Source: a virus. Taken from it: a stretch of DNA of 64,000 bases. Below, piece after piece: positions 24,726 through 33,731 of this stretch (its first letter is position 1; the number at the start of each line of letters is the position of its first letter). The position numbers were made by a program, and so were the translations under genes. Where the stretch lies: positions 1-64,000 of the IMG/VR virus record IMGVR_UViG_3300021389_000012. One strand, written 5' to 3'. The notes beneath the pieces are model-generated. The model was not told the DNA's origin. It saw only the letters and a list, made by a program, of their open reading frames with translations, and did not search any database.

Positions 24726-24775
24726 ACGTTCATCCTATTATAGGACGGAAGTAGCAATAGCGAAGGAACGCACTT
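24726..24775 (+). promoter_or_regulatory. Glutamine riboswitch (glnA / Downstream-peptide motif family)
   Basis: The sequence has the complete layout of this aptamer class. P1 pairs CGTTC (24727-24731) with GAACG (24766-24770). A perfect TCCTAT/ATAGGA hairpin follows, then the invariant core CGGAAGTAG (24745-24753), a short GC/GC stem, and CGAAGGAACGCAC. Downstream-peptide RNAs are known from cyanobacteria, their phages and marine metagenomes, typically upstream of short ORFs. Here a 50-codon ORF with a strong ribosome binding site begins 22 nt later. It would sense L-glutamine, a nitrogen-status signal. Recognised from memory of the consensus, not by a covariance search. Confidence 0.85.
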
Positions 24776-24796
24776 AACTGTAAAAAGGAGAGTGTT

Positions 24797-24949
24797 ATGA
24801 ATCACAGAGACTTCGAACTAGCTCGTAAAAAAGAGCGTACAAAACGATCACACAAAGCAATTCACAAGAAACAACTGCAAAGACCTTTGTCTAGACCACG
24901 TGCTGACAAGAATATACTAAGTTCAGACCCTAGATTACAGAAAATTTAA
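24797..24949 (+). CDS. Downstream peptide: small basic protein under the glutamine riboswitch
   Basis: This 50-residue, strongly basic protein (MNHRDFELARKKERTKRSHK..., ending ILSSDPRLQKI) has an AAAGGAGAG ribosome binding site. It follows a glutamine riboswitch, the arrangement that defines Downstream-peptide RNAs. Its Lys/Arg content suggests nucleic-acid or ribosome binding, but no family is recognised. The T-rich tract just after the stop, with adjoining A-runs, may act as a weak terminator before the next promoter. Confidence 0.8.
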   Translation: MNHRDFELARKKERTKRSHKAIHKKQLQRPLSRPRADKNILSSDPRLQKI

Positions 24950-24968
24950 TTTTTTTTAAAAAAAAAGG

Positions 24969-24997
24969 TTGACCTTTATGCAAAAACGTTGTATATT
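24969..24997 (+). promoter_or_regulatory. Sigma70 promoter of the 25.0-25.25 kb RNA
   Basis: TTGACC (24969-24974), a 17-nt spacer and TATATT (24992-24997) give an expected start near 25004. The upstream AAAAAAGG context is shared with the promoters at 12666 and 44445. Confidence 0.8.
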
Positions 24998-25003
24998 AAG
25001 TAT

Positions 25004-25247
25004 ATAAGCAACAAAGAGTTTAGCGGCTCAATGTTTATAGTGCAAGGAAGAGGCGTTACCTAGGCGTCGAACTTGACTGCTCAGGGGTTATACCCAGGCT
25101 TTACATGGAAAACATGGGGAGTCACATTGCGGATACGCAGGAGTAGGTGGTAGTGTAAATAGAAAAGGTATCTAGATGTGCTACTTGGAGGTGTACCCCA
25201 GTCCTCCCTATTTTGCTTATTCTAAAAAGACGCTTCGGCGTCTTTTT
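25004..25247 (+). ncRNA. Candidate structured small RNA with its own promoter and terminator
   Basis: This ~245-nt unit has no ORF and is clearly bounded by a promoter and a strong terminator. Visible pairings include GAG/CTC near the 5' end, TGACT (25073-25077) with AGTCA closing a multibranch containing a GGGT/ACCC hairpin and a CATG-GAAAA-CATG hairpin, GCG-GATA-CGC, and GGAGG (25183-25187) with CCTCC near the 3' end. Base composition is richer in G than surrounding genes. No known RNA class was recognised. It is not a tRNA or tmRNA by eye. Confidence 0.65.
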
Positions 25248-25252
25248 CTTTG
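25224..25252 (+). terminator. Rho-independent terminator with TTCG tetraloop
   Basis: AAAAAGACGC pairs with GCGTCTTTTT around a TTCG loop, giving a perfect 10-bp stem that ends in a T tract. It ends the small-RNA transcript and could work in both directions. Confidence 0.93.
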
Positions 25253-25276
25253 AGCAGCCAAAAAAGGTTTGTCTTT

Positions 25277-25285
25277 GATAAATAC
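25277..25285 (+). promoter_or_regulatory. Late promoter (GATAAATAC) opening the tail-fibre region
   Basis: GATAAATAC lies 45 nt upstream of the ATG at 25331, followed by a second AATAAATAA and a GGAAG-type ribosome binding site. Confidence 0.75.
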
Positions 25286-25330
25286 ATATATAATAAATAA
25301 CATATAAGGAAGTAGTAGGAAGAAAGCATT

Positions 25331-25933
25331 ATGTCATCACACATTAACCCAGACTCTGGAACATTAGTTGTAGAAAGCACTAACGCATTAGACGTTACAG
25401 CATCACCTGTAGATCCTGTTGGCGCAGCTCTACATGTTAAAGGCGGAACATACACAGAACATAATTTGTATGTTGGTGGAACATTACTTGTAAACGGAGA
25501 TGTTATCTCGTTAGGTAATGGAAACGCATCTATTACAATTAATGCAAATGTTAGCAGTGATGTACTACCAAACGTAGCATCAGGTATACAATATAATTTA
25601 GGTAGTAACGGTAATCCGTGGAATAAAGCATACTTACAGAAAATAGTAATAACAACTACATCAGTAACTAATTCATCAACCCTCAATACAACAGGTTTAG
25701 TATATATAAACTCAAGTACAAGTCTTGCATTGGCTTTGGCAAATGGGACAGAAGGTGAGAAAAAATCATTAGTTGTTACTACATCACTACCTAGCACAGT
25801 AGTTATAACTCCAGATACTTTTGTAAACGGTACAAGCGTGTCATTTACAACAATAGGACAAAGTATTGAGTTAATATATACAAGTGCTGGATGGGCTATT
25901 ACTTCTAGTTTTGGAAATCCTAGCGTAAGCTAG
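25331..25933 (+). CDS. Virion structural / tail-fibre-associated protein
   Basis: This 200-residue, Ser/Thr/Asn/Gly-rich protein lacks Cys and catalytic motifs. A beta-rich pattern (LHVKGGTYTEHNLYVGGTLLVNGDVISLGNGNAS) resembles the short beta-helical collar segments of phage fibres. The second half (STSLALALANGTEGEKKSLVVTTS...SIELIYTSAGWAI) is a domain seen at the ends of several phage structural proteins. As first gene of the fibre cluster behind a late promoter it is probably a virion component. Specific role unknown. Confidence 0.6.
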   Translation: MSSHINPDSGTLVVESTNALDVTASPVDPVGAALHVKGGTYTEHNLYVGGTLLVNGDVISLGNGNASITINANVSSDVLPNVASGIQYNLGSNGNPWNKAYLQKIVITTTSVTNSSTLNTTGLVYINSSTSLALALANGTEGEKKSLVVTTSLPSTVVITPDTFVNGTSVSFTTIGQSIELIYTSAGWAITSSFGNPSVS

Positions 25934-25992
25934 TATTCTAAGACATTAAATACAAAAACGCAAGAGCGAAGCGAAATTGTGAGGAATAGAAG

Positions 25993-28900
25993 TTGGCTAT
26001 AAATATAAACCATCAGGCAGATAAAATTAAATCTGAATCTGACCTAATACTAGATGCAGGATCAACCAGCAACATTGATGTTTCAACGAAAATTGTTAAA
26101 AATGCATCAGACCCAGTAGATCAACAAGACCTTGTAACAAAAGCATACTTTGAAGCAAACAGTGGTAGCAATGCTATTGACTTAACATTAGGTGTAAGTT
26201 CGGATAGTAGTTGGACAGATGGTGCAATTGAAGGATGGCTAAGCAGTACAACAGTTGGTGATGCTATTGATGACATTAATGAAGCACTACTAAATGTACA
26301 AAATAATACTTTTGTTAAAGGTATTGATTTTACAGCTGACGTTGTTACAGGTGGCGCAGGACTAACTTCTACTCTTACTATTACCGCTGACGGAAATCCA
26401 AACAGATATACTATTAATTGGGGTGATGGCAACTCAACAACTGCAACAACAGATTCAACTCCAACTCATACTTACGCAACTAATACAGGAAGCCCGTTTG
26501 ATGTAACAGTAACAGCATTTAATAATACTGGTGCAGGAACAGGTTCAACTTCTACTAAATTAAGAGAAGATTACATAACAATTTTTACAGGCGATCCAGC
26601 AGTTTCATTTGTAGTATACGATGCGCCAACTGGCGGCAACGCAATTACATATTGGGATGATGGCGATACTGTCTATTTTGAAAATACAACAACTAACACA
26701 TCAGGAGCAGTAATTCAATACACATGGGATTGGAGCGATGGTTCCGCAGATGATGTTATTAATAGCGATAGTGTAGCAGGCGGTGTAGGCGGAGGACGAT
26801 TGTCTCATACGTTTGCTCTTAGTACAGAAGCAGAAGTACAAAGAACCGTTACACTAACATTAGACAGTCATAGCACAGCTACGCCATCAATACTCCCATT
26901 AGACGATGATGCTTCATATAAAATTTACGATGATCATACACCTGATACTACTTCAAATATTACAACAGGTATTAATGAAGAATCAAATGCAGGACTAACA
27001 GTAACATTTACTAACAACACTGAAAATACTATAGGAAGTTACAGTACATACGGAACAACTTATAGATGGGACTTTGGTGATGGAACAATTACAACAGTAA
27101 ATGCAGGCAGTAATCAAAGTGGTGATACTGGACAAACAATAACGCACAAATACACACTTTCAAATAATAGCACGCCAGCAGATTATACAGGTAACTTACA
27201 AGTTTTAAGTAATCACACAAGCAGTCCATTTACAAGTTCAGATTTTACAATTCATGTAGAACCAGATGTTAGAGCAAACATCTCAGGTAGTGCAGATACA
27301 GTTTCAGATCGCAATAGCGATGACATATATGATGTATATGACGGCGTAGATTATAACGGCGTAAACAGAGCATTAGTTACTGTAAGTAACACAAGTGAAA
27401 ATGGTGACAATCATGAATACGATTGGAACGATGGCAGTGCTAATGATAATGAAGCAGGACTAAACAGTGTACAACATGACTTTACAGGAGTAACACCAGG
27501 CAACTATCAATTAGATTTTACTGCAACAGGTACTCCAGATATAACTGCTCAAACAGATTCGGCCAACTTAACTTTTCAAGTTAATGCAGTGCCAAACGCA
27601 CCGGGTGGATTAAGTACAAAAACAATTACACTTACTGATTCCACACAGGGTATTGATCCTAAACTAGCTAATAACTTTACTGACAATAGTGCAACGTCAC
27701 CAGTGATTGCTGGAGCAAGTTTAAACACAAATACCGAAAGACGATATACTAGCGGTAACCTTGACACCAGCATTGCACAAAATGTGTATAATGGTTTAAG
27801 TGGTACTGCAACAGCAATTGTTAACGGTTCGGCAGATGGATCAAAGACGTTTACTACTTCCTTAAATGAAAACGGTACCTTTGATAGTTTAGTAATTAGC
27901 GATCAACGTGATGCAAATGATAGTATAAGTTCTACAACTTACCCCACTGGATTTTATCAAACATTTGACGCAAAAATTACTAAACCATTTGCTGAATACT
28001 CAACAGGTGTTAATGATCAAAGAATAGAGCACAATGCAACAGGAAATACTAACTACGTAACAGTTATTTGTGATGACTTAACTAGCGTTCCTACTATTGA
28101 CTTAGCAAGTGCTACTTTGACAGAAAGCACCGCAGGTAGTTACAGATATATTTCTGGAATTCCTTACTACAACACAGGAAACCCACAACTTACACTAAGT
28201 GGTGCATCGCTTTCTAACTGGATTGGTCAAGCATATAGAGATACAAGCAATGTATTTGAAATTGCTAATGGTACCAATTCAGAAAGCACAAGTGGTGCTA
28301 CTATTAGTACACAGTATAAAGGGTATTCAGACCTAGAAGCAGTTTCTTATTTAACAGCAGGTATACCAAATGCTAATACTGGATTTGGTTCATCATATGC
28401 ATTAGCAGACCAAACAATTAACGTTACTACAAGTAGTGTTAAAGCAGTCGAAACGCTTAAATTTAAAGCGAATAATGTAAATGGTAGCTCAAACTATACA
28501 GAACTAACAAACACCGCTGTACAGGTGCATACTGCTAATCCTACGGGTGTTTTAGAGGATGATATACCAGTAGCAAGTGGATTAGGTAACGGTGTAATTA
28601 CTGATGACGGAATTCGTATTGCTGACTTTATATCTTCTACTACAGATAATCCAGCAATATCAAGTTCTACTAATTATACTTCTACACCATTCACTGGTGC
28701 AATTAGTGTAAGTGGAACACAAGAAGCAACTGTACGTTGGGGTATATTAAAACATGATACTACTGATTATTCTACTGGATTTTTACCAGTAGGTCCTGAT
28801 AGAAGCTCAGATACCGGAACACAGTATTTTACTTTTGCTTTCCGTAGACAAGTTGTTGCTAACTTTAATATCAGTATAAACAGTACGGGTATTGCAGGAC

Positions 28901-29208
28901 TATGGATTGCAGCACCAGGTACTGGTGTAGATACTGCAAGTGGATTAAATGGCTGGCTAGATTGTACAGGTCAATATGCTGGTGCAGGTGTTCCTGGTAG
29001 TGATACTGGAAACGGAGGTAACGGCAGTGACGGTTGTGCCTTGACAGGTTCAGATACAGTACCAACAGGTTCAAGTATTAATTCAAGTTATACAATGACG
29101 CTAGGTAGTGAAAATATGAGTAATGCAACAAATAATGTTGTGTTAGTTAGAGTAGCATTAGCAAGCGGTAAGCAACTTACAAGTATATCTATCGGGGAGA
29201 CTAGTTAA
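25993..29208 (+). CDS. Large virion adhesin-like protein with PKD repeats
   Basis: This 1071-residue protein appears to start at TTG 25993 with GAGGAATAG upstream, as no nearby ATG fits. The N-terminus (residues 1-60) is a fibre-attachment-type segment with DPVDQQDLVTKAYFE. Then come at least four PKD/Ig-like domains, each with the W-x-(F/W)-G/S-DG signature and a closing HxY/F: YTINWGDGN, YTWDWSDGS, YRWDFGDGT and HEYDWNDGS. A distinct Gly-rich C-terminal domain (IAGLWIAAPGTG..., NGWLDCTGQYAGAGVPGSD) is common on cyanophage structural proteins. It is likely exposed and binds polysaccharide. The next gene's ATG overlaps its stop. Confidence 0.72.
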   Translation: MAININHQADKIKSESDLILDAGSTSNIDVSTKIVKNASDPVDQQDLVTKAYFEANSGSNAIDLTLGVSSDSSWTDGAIEGWLSSTTVGDAIDDINEALLNVQNNTFVKGIDFTADVVTGGAGLTSTLTITADGNPNRYTINWGDGNSTTATTDSTPTHTYATNTGSPFDVTVTAFNNTGAGTGSTSTKLREDYITIFTGDPAVSFVVYDAPTGGNAITYWDDGDTVYFENTTTNTSGAVIQYTWDWSDGSADDVINSDSVAGGVGGGRLSHTFALSTEAEVQRTVTLTLDSHSTATPSILPLDDDASYKIYDDHTPDTTSNITTGINEESNAGLTVTFTNNTENTIGSYSTYGTTYRWDFGDGTITTVNAGSNQSGDTGQTITHKYTLSNNSTPADYTGNLQVLSNHTSSPFTSSDFTIHVEPDVRANISGSADTVSDRNSDDIYDVYDGVDYNGVNRALVTVSNTSENGDNHEYDWNDGSANDNEAGLNSVQHDFTGVTPGNYQLDFTATGTPDITAQTDSANLTFQVNAVPNAPGGLSTKTITLTDSTQGIDPKLANNFTDNSATSPVIAGASLNTNTERRYTSGNLDTSIAQNVYNGLSGTATAIVNGSADGSKTFTTSLNENGTFDSLVISDQRDANDSISSTTYPTGFYQTFDAKITKPFAEYSTGVNDQRIEHNATGNTNYVTVICDDLTSVPTIDLASATLTESTAGSYRYISGIPYYNTGNPQLTLSGASLSNWIGQAYRDTSNVFEIANGTNSESTSGATISTQYKGYSDLEAVSYLTAGIPNANTGFGSSYALADQTINVTTSSVKAVETLKFKANNVNGSSNYTELTNTAVQVHTANPTGVLEDDIPVASGLGNGVITDDGIRIADFISSTTDNPAISSSTNYTSTPFTGAISVSGTQEATVRWGILKHDTTDYSTGFLPVGPDRSSDTGTQYFTFAFRRQVVANFNISINSTGIAGLWIAAPGTGVDTASGLNGWLDCTGQYAGAGVPGSDTGNGGNGSDGCALTGSDTVPTGSSINSSYTMTLGSENMSNATNNVVLVRVALASGKQLTSISIGETS

Positions 29209-30791
29209 TGGCAATTTCCGATAATCAAAAGTTAGACTATCTATTTAAGAAAGTTGGTTTTGGTGCAACCAAAACTGATATTAATTCTAACAAACTTGCT
29301 GCCAACGAAAGCATTGCAAGTCCGTTATTAATACGTGGTGATACAATTTGGGCAGAATCTGGTAGTATTCCTTCAGTTAAGCCCAGTACTACAACAAGCC
29401 CAGTAACAATACAAACAGCCGTTGAAGCAACTGCTGATATTACTGCAAGTACTAATAGAACTTGGAAAACAGGAGTAACAGATTGGATTCCAACTGAATT
29501 TGGTGCAACATATCTTGTAAATGTTTATATTCATACCAGCGGTGATGCCGCAGGTGCTGAATCATTATCTAATAAAGTATTTACAACTGGTAGTGGTAAC
29601 AATGACGAATGGTTCTTTGATTATCAATCAGGTGTATTAAACTTTATTGGCACAAACTTACCCAATGGTGTAAACTTCTCAGGTAAGAGTGTTTACATAT
29701 CTGGTGCAACATATTCTGGAACTAAAGGTACTGCATCATCTAGTCAAGCTGCCGACATCAGTACACTACAGACACAAGTAGCTAGTATATTAACAAACAC
29801 AGATCCAGCCGCATTAGACTCACTTACAGAGATTGTAAATGCGTTTCAAACAGCTGATGGAACGTTTGCAACATCAACAGAGCTTGCTAACGTAAACACC
29901 GCTATACGAAGCGATTTGGCACTTACAGTTGAAGAAATAAACGATCCAGTATCAAACGTAAGTGTATCAGATGTAACAGGACTAAAATTTGACGTCGACG
30001 GTGGTTTTGCACTAACAGACAACAGTGATGGTACAGTTACAATTACACTTGAGTCAACCTTTAAAACGTGGCACGTTTACGATACGGCTAGTGACACAAC
30101 ACCAACTGATATTGTTGCAAGTGCAGTTGACGAAATTGATATACGTGCTGGTAATAATATTACACTTACTCCAGTTACTACTACTGGTTCTAAAGGGATA
30201 ACAATTGCTAGTGATATTAGTGATTTATTAGACCTTGGTATAAGTGATGGTACAGTTGGTCAAGTATTACAAACAGATGGTAACGGTAACTTCTCGTTTA
30301 CAAATAATAGTATTACATCTAATTCAATTCCTACTTCTCAAGCATTTACAGGAGACGGATCAACAGTTGATTATACATTAACAGATTCTCCAGCAGATGA
30401 AGAATCTATAGACGTTTATGTAAATGATGTTTTGCAACGTCCTAGCATATACTCGTTAAGTGGAACAACATTATCATTTAATGAGACTCCTGCTAATAAT
30501 GATGAGATTTATGTTAAGTATAGATATCCAAATGCAACAAATGTAAGTTTAGTGAATAACTCTGTAGAAAACCAACACTTAGATTTGATATATACTAGTA
30601 ACCAGTATACAGGAGACAACACTACAACGCAATATACTATTCCAACTGGACACACAGTTGATAGCGTATTAGCCATAGTAGATGGATTAATTTTGCAACC
30701 AACTGAATATAGTGTTAGTGGAGCAACTTTAACTTTTACAACTGCACCGTCAACTAGTTCAACAGTTGACTTTAGATATTTTCCAATTTAA
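29208..30791 (+). CDS. Virion structural protein, tail-fibre-like
   Basis: This 527-residue beta-rich protein is coupled to the PKD gene by a 1-nt overlap. Residues ~1-190 hold an attachment-like region. A DPAALDSLTEIVNAFQTADG segment (~200) is also present, varied, in the neighbouring fibres. The C-terminal ~130 residues contain two copies of a module: FTGDGSTVDYTLTDSPADEES...DEIYVKYRYPN, and YTGDNTTTQYTIPTGHTVDS...VDFRYFPI. This module forms small beta-sandwich heads in other phage fibres. No chaperone domain is seen. Confidence 0.65.
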   Translation: MAISDNQKLDYLFKKVGFGATKTDINSNKLAANESIASPLLIRGDTIWAESGSIPSVKPSTTTSPVTIQTAVEATADITASTNRTWKTGVTDWIPTEFGATYLVNVYIHTSGDAAGAESLSNKVFTTGSGNNDEWFFDYQSGVLNFIGTNLPNGVNFSGKSVYISGATYSGTKGTASSSQAADISTLQTQVASILTNTDPAALDSLTEIVNAFQTADGTFATSTELANVNTAIRSDLALTVEEINDPVSNVSVSDVTGLKFDVDGGFALTDNSDGTVTITLESTFKTWHVYDTASDTTPTDIVASAVDEIDIRAGNNITLTPVTTTGSKGITIASDISDLLDLGISDGTVGQVLQTDGNGNFSFTNNSITSNSIPTSQAFTGDGSTVDYTLTDSPADEESIDVYVNDVLQRPSIYSLSGTTLSFNETPANNDEIYVKYRYPNATNVSLVNNSVENQHLDLIYTSNQYTGDNTTTQYTIPTGHTVDSVLAIVDGLILQPTEYSVSGATLTFTTAPSTSSTVDFRYFPI

Positions 30792-30963
30792 GGAAATATT
30801 TTTTTAAAATCCTAGTTCACAAATAACTTAATTCCACCCAAATATAGGTAAATACATTGCACGGGTTCTTACCTGTGTGTTAATTGCGGAGTTCATATAC
30901 CGCAGTTGACCTTTCCTTATAAAGATTATAAGGAATCAAATATATTTGATTGGAGAAATCTAT
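30792..30963 (+). promoter_or_regulatory. Structured late leader of the 31-kb tail-fibre gene
   Basis: GGTAAATAC (30847-30855) is a variant late promoter. After it come two hairpins, CACGGG/CCTGTG and TGCGG/CCGCA (30858-30904), then TTCCTTATA/TATAAGGAA and a CAAATATATTTG palindrome next to the GGAGAAAT ribosome binding site. The leader of ~110 nt is longer than usual for this genome. Confidence 0.5.
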
Positions 30964-33585
30964 ATGGCTTTTAGACAAATTAAAACTCCTGCTCTAGCAG
31001 ATCAGGCAGTTATCACAGCCAAGCTCGACGTTACAGCAGTTTCAGGCCACTCTGCGGTTACTTCGCTTATCGGTGCAGACGAGTTTTTAGTACATGATTC
31101 AGCAAACGGTGCCTTGAAAAAGATCACCTCAGCTAATTTAATTGCTAACTACGACACTGACGATATTACAGAAGGTTCAAGTAACTTATACTATACTGAT
31201 GCTCGTGTTGAATCAGCAATAGACGGTTATGTAACTGGCGGGACTGGTGTTACAGTTTCAAGTGGTGCTATTTCGATTGGACAGGACGTTTCTACTACAG
31301 CAAACGTAACGTTTAACAACATAGCAGTAGACGGTACACTAACAACAGACGACATTACAGCAGCTACAGTAACAGCTTCTGGTAACATGATTGTTGGTGG
31401 TGACTTAACAGTTCAAGGTACAACAACATCAGTTAACTCAACAACAGTTGAAATTTCTGATAACATTCTTGTATTAAACAAAGACGCAACAAGCGGTACA
31501 ATAGACGCAGGTATCGTAGTTGAACGTGGATCAGATGGCGACAAGCAGTTCATCTGGGACGAAACAAACGATCGTTGGTCAACAGACGGCGAATCACTTG
31601 CAGCATCAATAATTGGTAACGTAGTAGGTAATGTAACTGGTACAGTTTCATCTATTGCTAACCATGACACTGATTCTTTAAGTGAAGGTTCAAGCAACCT
31701 ATATTATACATCAGCTCGTTTTGATGCAGCCTTGGCAGCATCAGATACAGATGATTTAAGTGAAGGTTCAAGTAACTTATACTTTACATCAGCTCGTTCA
31801 GAAGCATCATTTGACACAAAATTAGCAGCAGCTGATTCAGATGATTTGAGCGAAGGTTCAACTAACTTATATTTCACAAACGCTCGTGCAGACGCAGTAA
31901 TTGCCGCAGCATCAGTTGGTGATTTATCAGACGTTGATATTTCATCTATTGCAGGCGGTAACACTATCGTTTGGGATGGAGTAAATAGCACATTTACAAC
32001 TGCAGATCATTTTGATTCGGCAGACTTTGCTACAGCAGTTGCGTTGTTAGACACAAACGATATTGCTGAAGGTACAAACTTGTACTTTACAGACGCAAGA
32101 GCACGTGGTGCCATTAGTGCTGGTGGTGATTTAGCATATAACTCATCTACGGGTGTTATGTCATTCACACAACGTACAAACTCAGAAGTTGAAGGCTTAG
32201 CAAAAGCGGCTTTATCAGCAACTGGCGATTTAACATACAACTCATCTACGGGTGCATTTGGTGTTACAACTTATAAGACAGCAGATTTTACTACAGATCT
32301 TGCAACAAAAACAACTGACAACTTAACTGAAGGTTCAAGCAACTTATACTTTACAGATGCTCGTGTAGCCTCTTACCTTTCTTCTAACTCATATGCAACA
32401 GAAACATATGTAGATACAGCAGTACAGGCAGTTATTGACTCAGCTCCAGCAGCTTTAGACACATTGAACGAATTAGCGGCAGCACTAGGTGATGACGCCA
32501 ACTTCGCAGGTACAATGACAACATCTTTAGCAGGCAAACTAGCACTAGCTGGTGGAACAATGACTGGCGACATCGCAATGGGTTCAAACTCAATTACAGG
32601 TCTTGCAGCTCCGGCAGCAGGTGGCGATGCAGCTAACAAAACTTACGTTGATGGTGAAGTTACAACAATCAACAGCACAATCTCAGCGTTAGACACTGAT
32701 GATGTTGCTGAAGGTTCAACTAACTTATATTACACATCAGCACGTGGTGAAGCAATGTTTGATACAAAGATTGCAGCAGCTTCAATCAATGCTCTTTTAG
32801 ACGTTGATACAACAGGCGCAGCAGCTGATAAGGTTCTGAAATATGATGCCGTAAACAGCAAATGGGTAGTTGGCGATGCAGCAGCAACAGTTCTAACATT
32901 AACAGACGTTACAGATAACGACTATACAAACAAAGCTGATTATGTTTTACAAGTAAATACCGGTGCAACCGCTATGGAACTTGTAGATCCAGCAACAGTT
33001 GTATGGGGTTCACAAGATCGTGTAGTATTAAACGGTTCAGGAGTAGCAACTTACTCACTAGGCTTTACTGGCTCACAGAGTCACGCTTATGTGTTTGTAG
33101 GTGGTGTTATTCAAGATCCAACAACTCACTACACTATCACTGGTTCATCAATTACATTTACTTCTAACATTCCATCTGGAACGCAAGCAGTTGTAATTAA
33201 CCCAGCAGTAGCTTCAGTACCATACTTACAACCAGCGTCAGTTACAGCTGATAAACTAGGTGCAAGCGTTAAAGCGTATGTACAAGGTTCAGATGTATCG
33301 GCAACTGGTTCAACTACTATTGATACTTTTGCAGGCGGAACATACCGTTCAGCAAAATACATCATGCAAGTTGATGATGGTTCTGGTAACTATGAAACAA
33401 GAGAAGCATTGGTTGTACACGATGGTACAACTGCATACATTACAGAATATGCTATGGTTTATACCGGCGCAGATTTATTGGGTGATGCAAGTGTTACTAT
33501 GTCGGGCAGCGATGTTTTACTTCAGTATACACCAACTTCAGGTACAGTCACAGTGAAAGTTATTGCAACTTACATTGATGTCTAA
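30964..33585 (+). CDS. Long tail-fibre protein with repeated SEGSSNLYFTxAR motif
   Basis: This 873-residue protein starts at ATG 30964 (GGAGAAAT upstream). It contains about seven copies of a (D)xLSEGSSNLYYTSAR-like repeat spaced along residues 65-600, each probably a short trimeric beta-strand collar of a fibre shaft. It also has an APAALDTLNELAAALGDDANF segment near 500 that is shared with the three downstream fibres. The C-terminal third is a distinct domain (VVLNGSGVATYSLGFTGSQSHAYVFVGGV and YETREALVVHDG). It lacks an S74 chaperone. Its AT-rich repeats are near-identical at DNA level, which favours recombination. Confidence 0.75.
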   Translation: MAFRQIKTPALADQAVITAKLDVTAVSGHSAVTSLIGADEFLVHDSANGALKKITSANLIANYDTDDITEGSSNLYYTDARVESAIDGYVTGGTGVTVSSGAISIGQDVSTTANVTFNNIAVDGTLTTDDITAATVTASGNMIVGGDLTVQGTTTSVNSTTVEISDNILVLNKDATSGTIDAGIVVERGSDGDKQFIWDETNDRWSTDGESLAASIIGNVVGNVTGTVSSIANHDTDSLSEGSSNLYYTSARFDAALAASDTDDLSEGSSNLYFTSARSEASFDTKLAAADSDDLSEGSTNLYFTNARADAVIAAASVGDLSDVDISSIAGGNTIVWDGVNSTFTTADHFDSADFATAVALLDTNDIAEGTNLYFTDARARGAISAGGDLAYNSSTGVMSFTQRTNSEVEGLAKAALSATGDLTYNSSTGAFGVTTYKTADFTTDLATKTTDNLTEGSSNLYFTDARVASYLSSNSYATETYVDTAVQAVIDSAPAALDTLNELAAALGDDANFAGTMTTSLAGKLALAGGTMTGDIAMGSNSITGLAAPAAGGDAANKTYVDGEVTTINSTISALDTDDVAEGSTNLYYTSARGEAMFDTKIAAASINALLDVDTTGAAADKVLKYDAVNSKWVVGDAAATVLTLTDVTDNDYTNKADYVLQVNTGATAMELVDPATVVWGSQDRVVLNGSGVATYSLGFTGSQSHAYVFVGGVIQDPTTHYTITGSSITFTSNIPSGTQAVVINPAVASVPYLQPASVTADKLGASVKAYVQGSDVSATGSTTIDTFAGGTYRSAKYIMQVDDGSGNYETREALVVHDGTTAYITEYAMVYTGADLLGDASVTMSGSDVLLQYTPTSGTVTVKVIATYIDV

Positions 33586-33594
33586 GTACTAGAT

Positions 33595-33661
33595 TAACAT
33601 AGGGGCGTTGCGTAAGCGGCGTCCCATTAATTGTAAAATTTTTAATAATAGTATTTTACAG
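33595..33661 (+). terminator. Pair of hairpins between tail-fibre genes
   Basis: GGGGCGTTGC/GCGGCGTCCC (33601-33624, GTAA loop, some G-T pairs) is followed by TGTAAAAT/ATTTTACA (33632-33661). The first stem with trailing AT-rich sequence may terminate; the second may protect or terminate the message. Confidence 0.45.
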
Positions 33662-33731
33662 TTAAGAAAAAGAGATAAACAAATTCGATACTCTATGTAT
33701 TGAAAACTTTTTGATCAAAAGGAGTCATAAA

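Noticed and set aside
31140-32760. CRISPR-like array from regularly repeated units
   Set aside because: The repeats are in frame within a fibre gene, vary at third codon positions and have unequal spacing.
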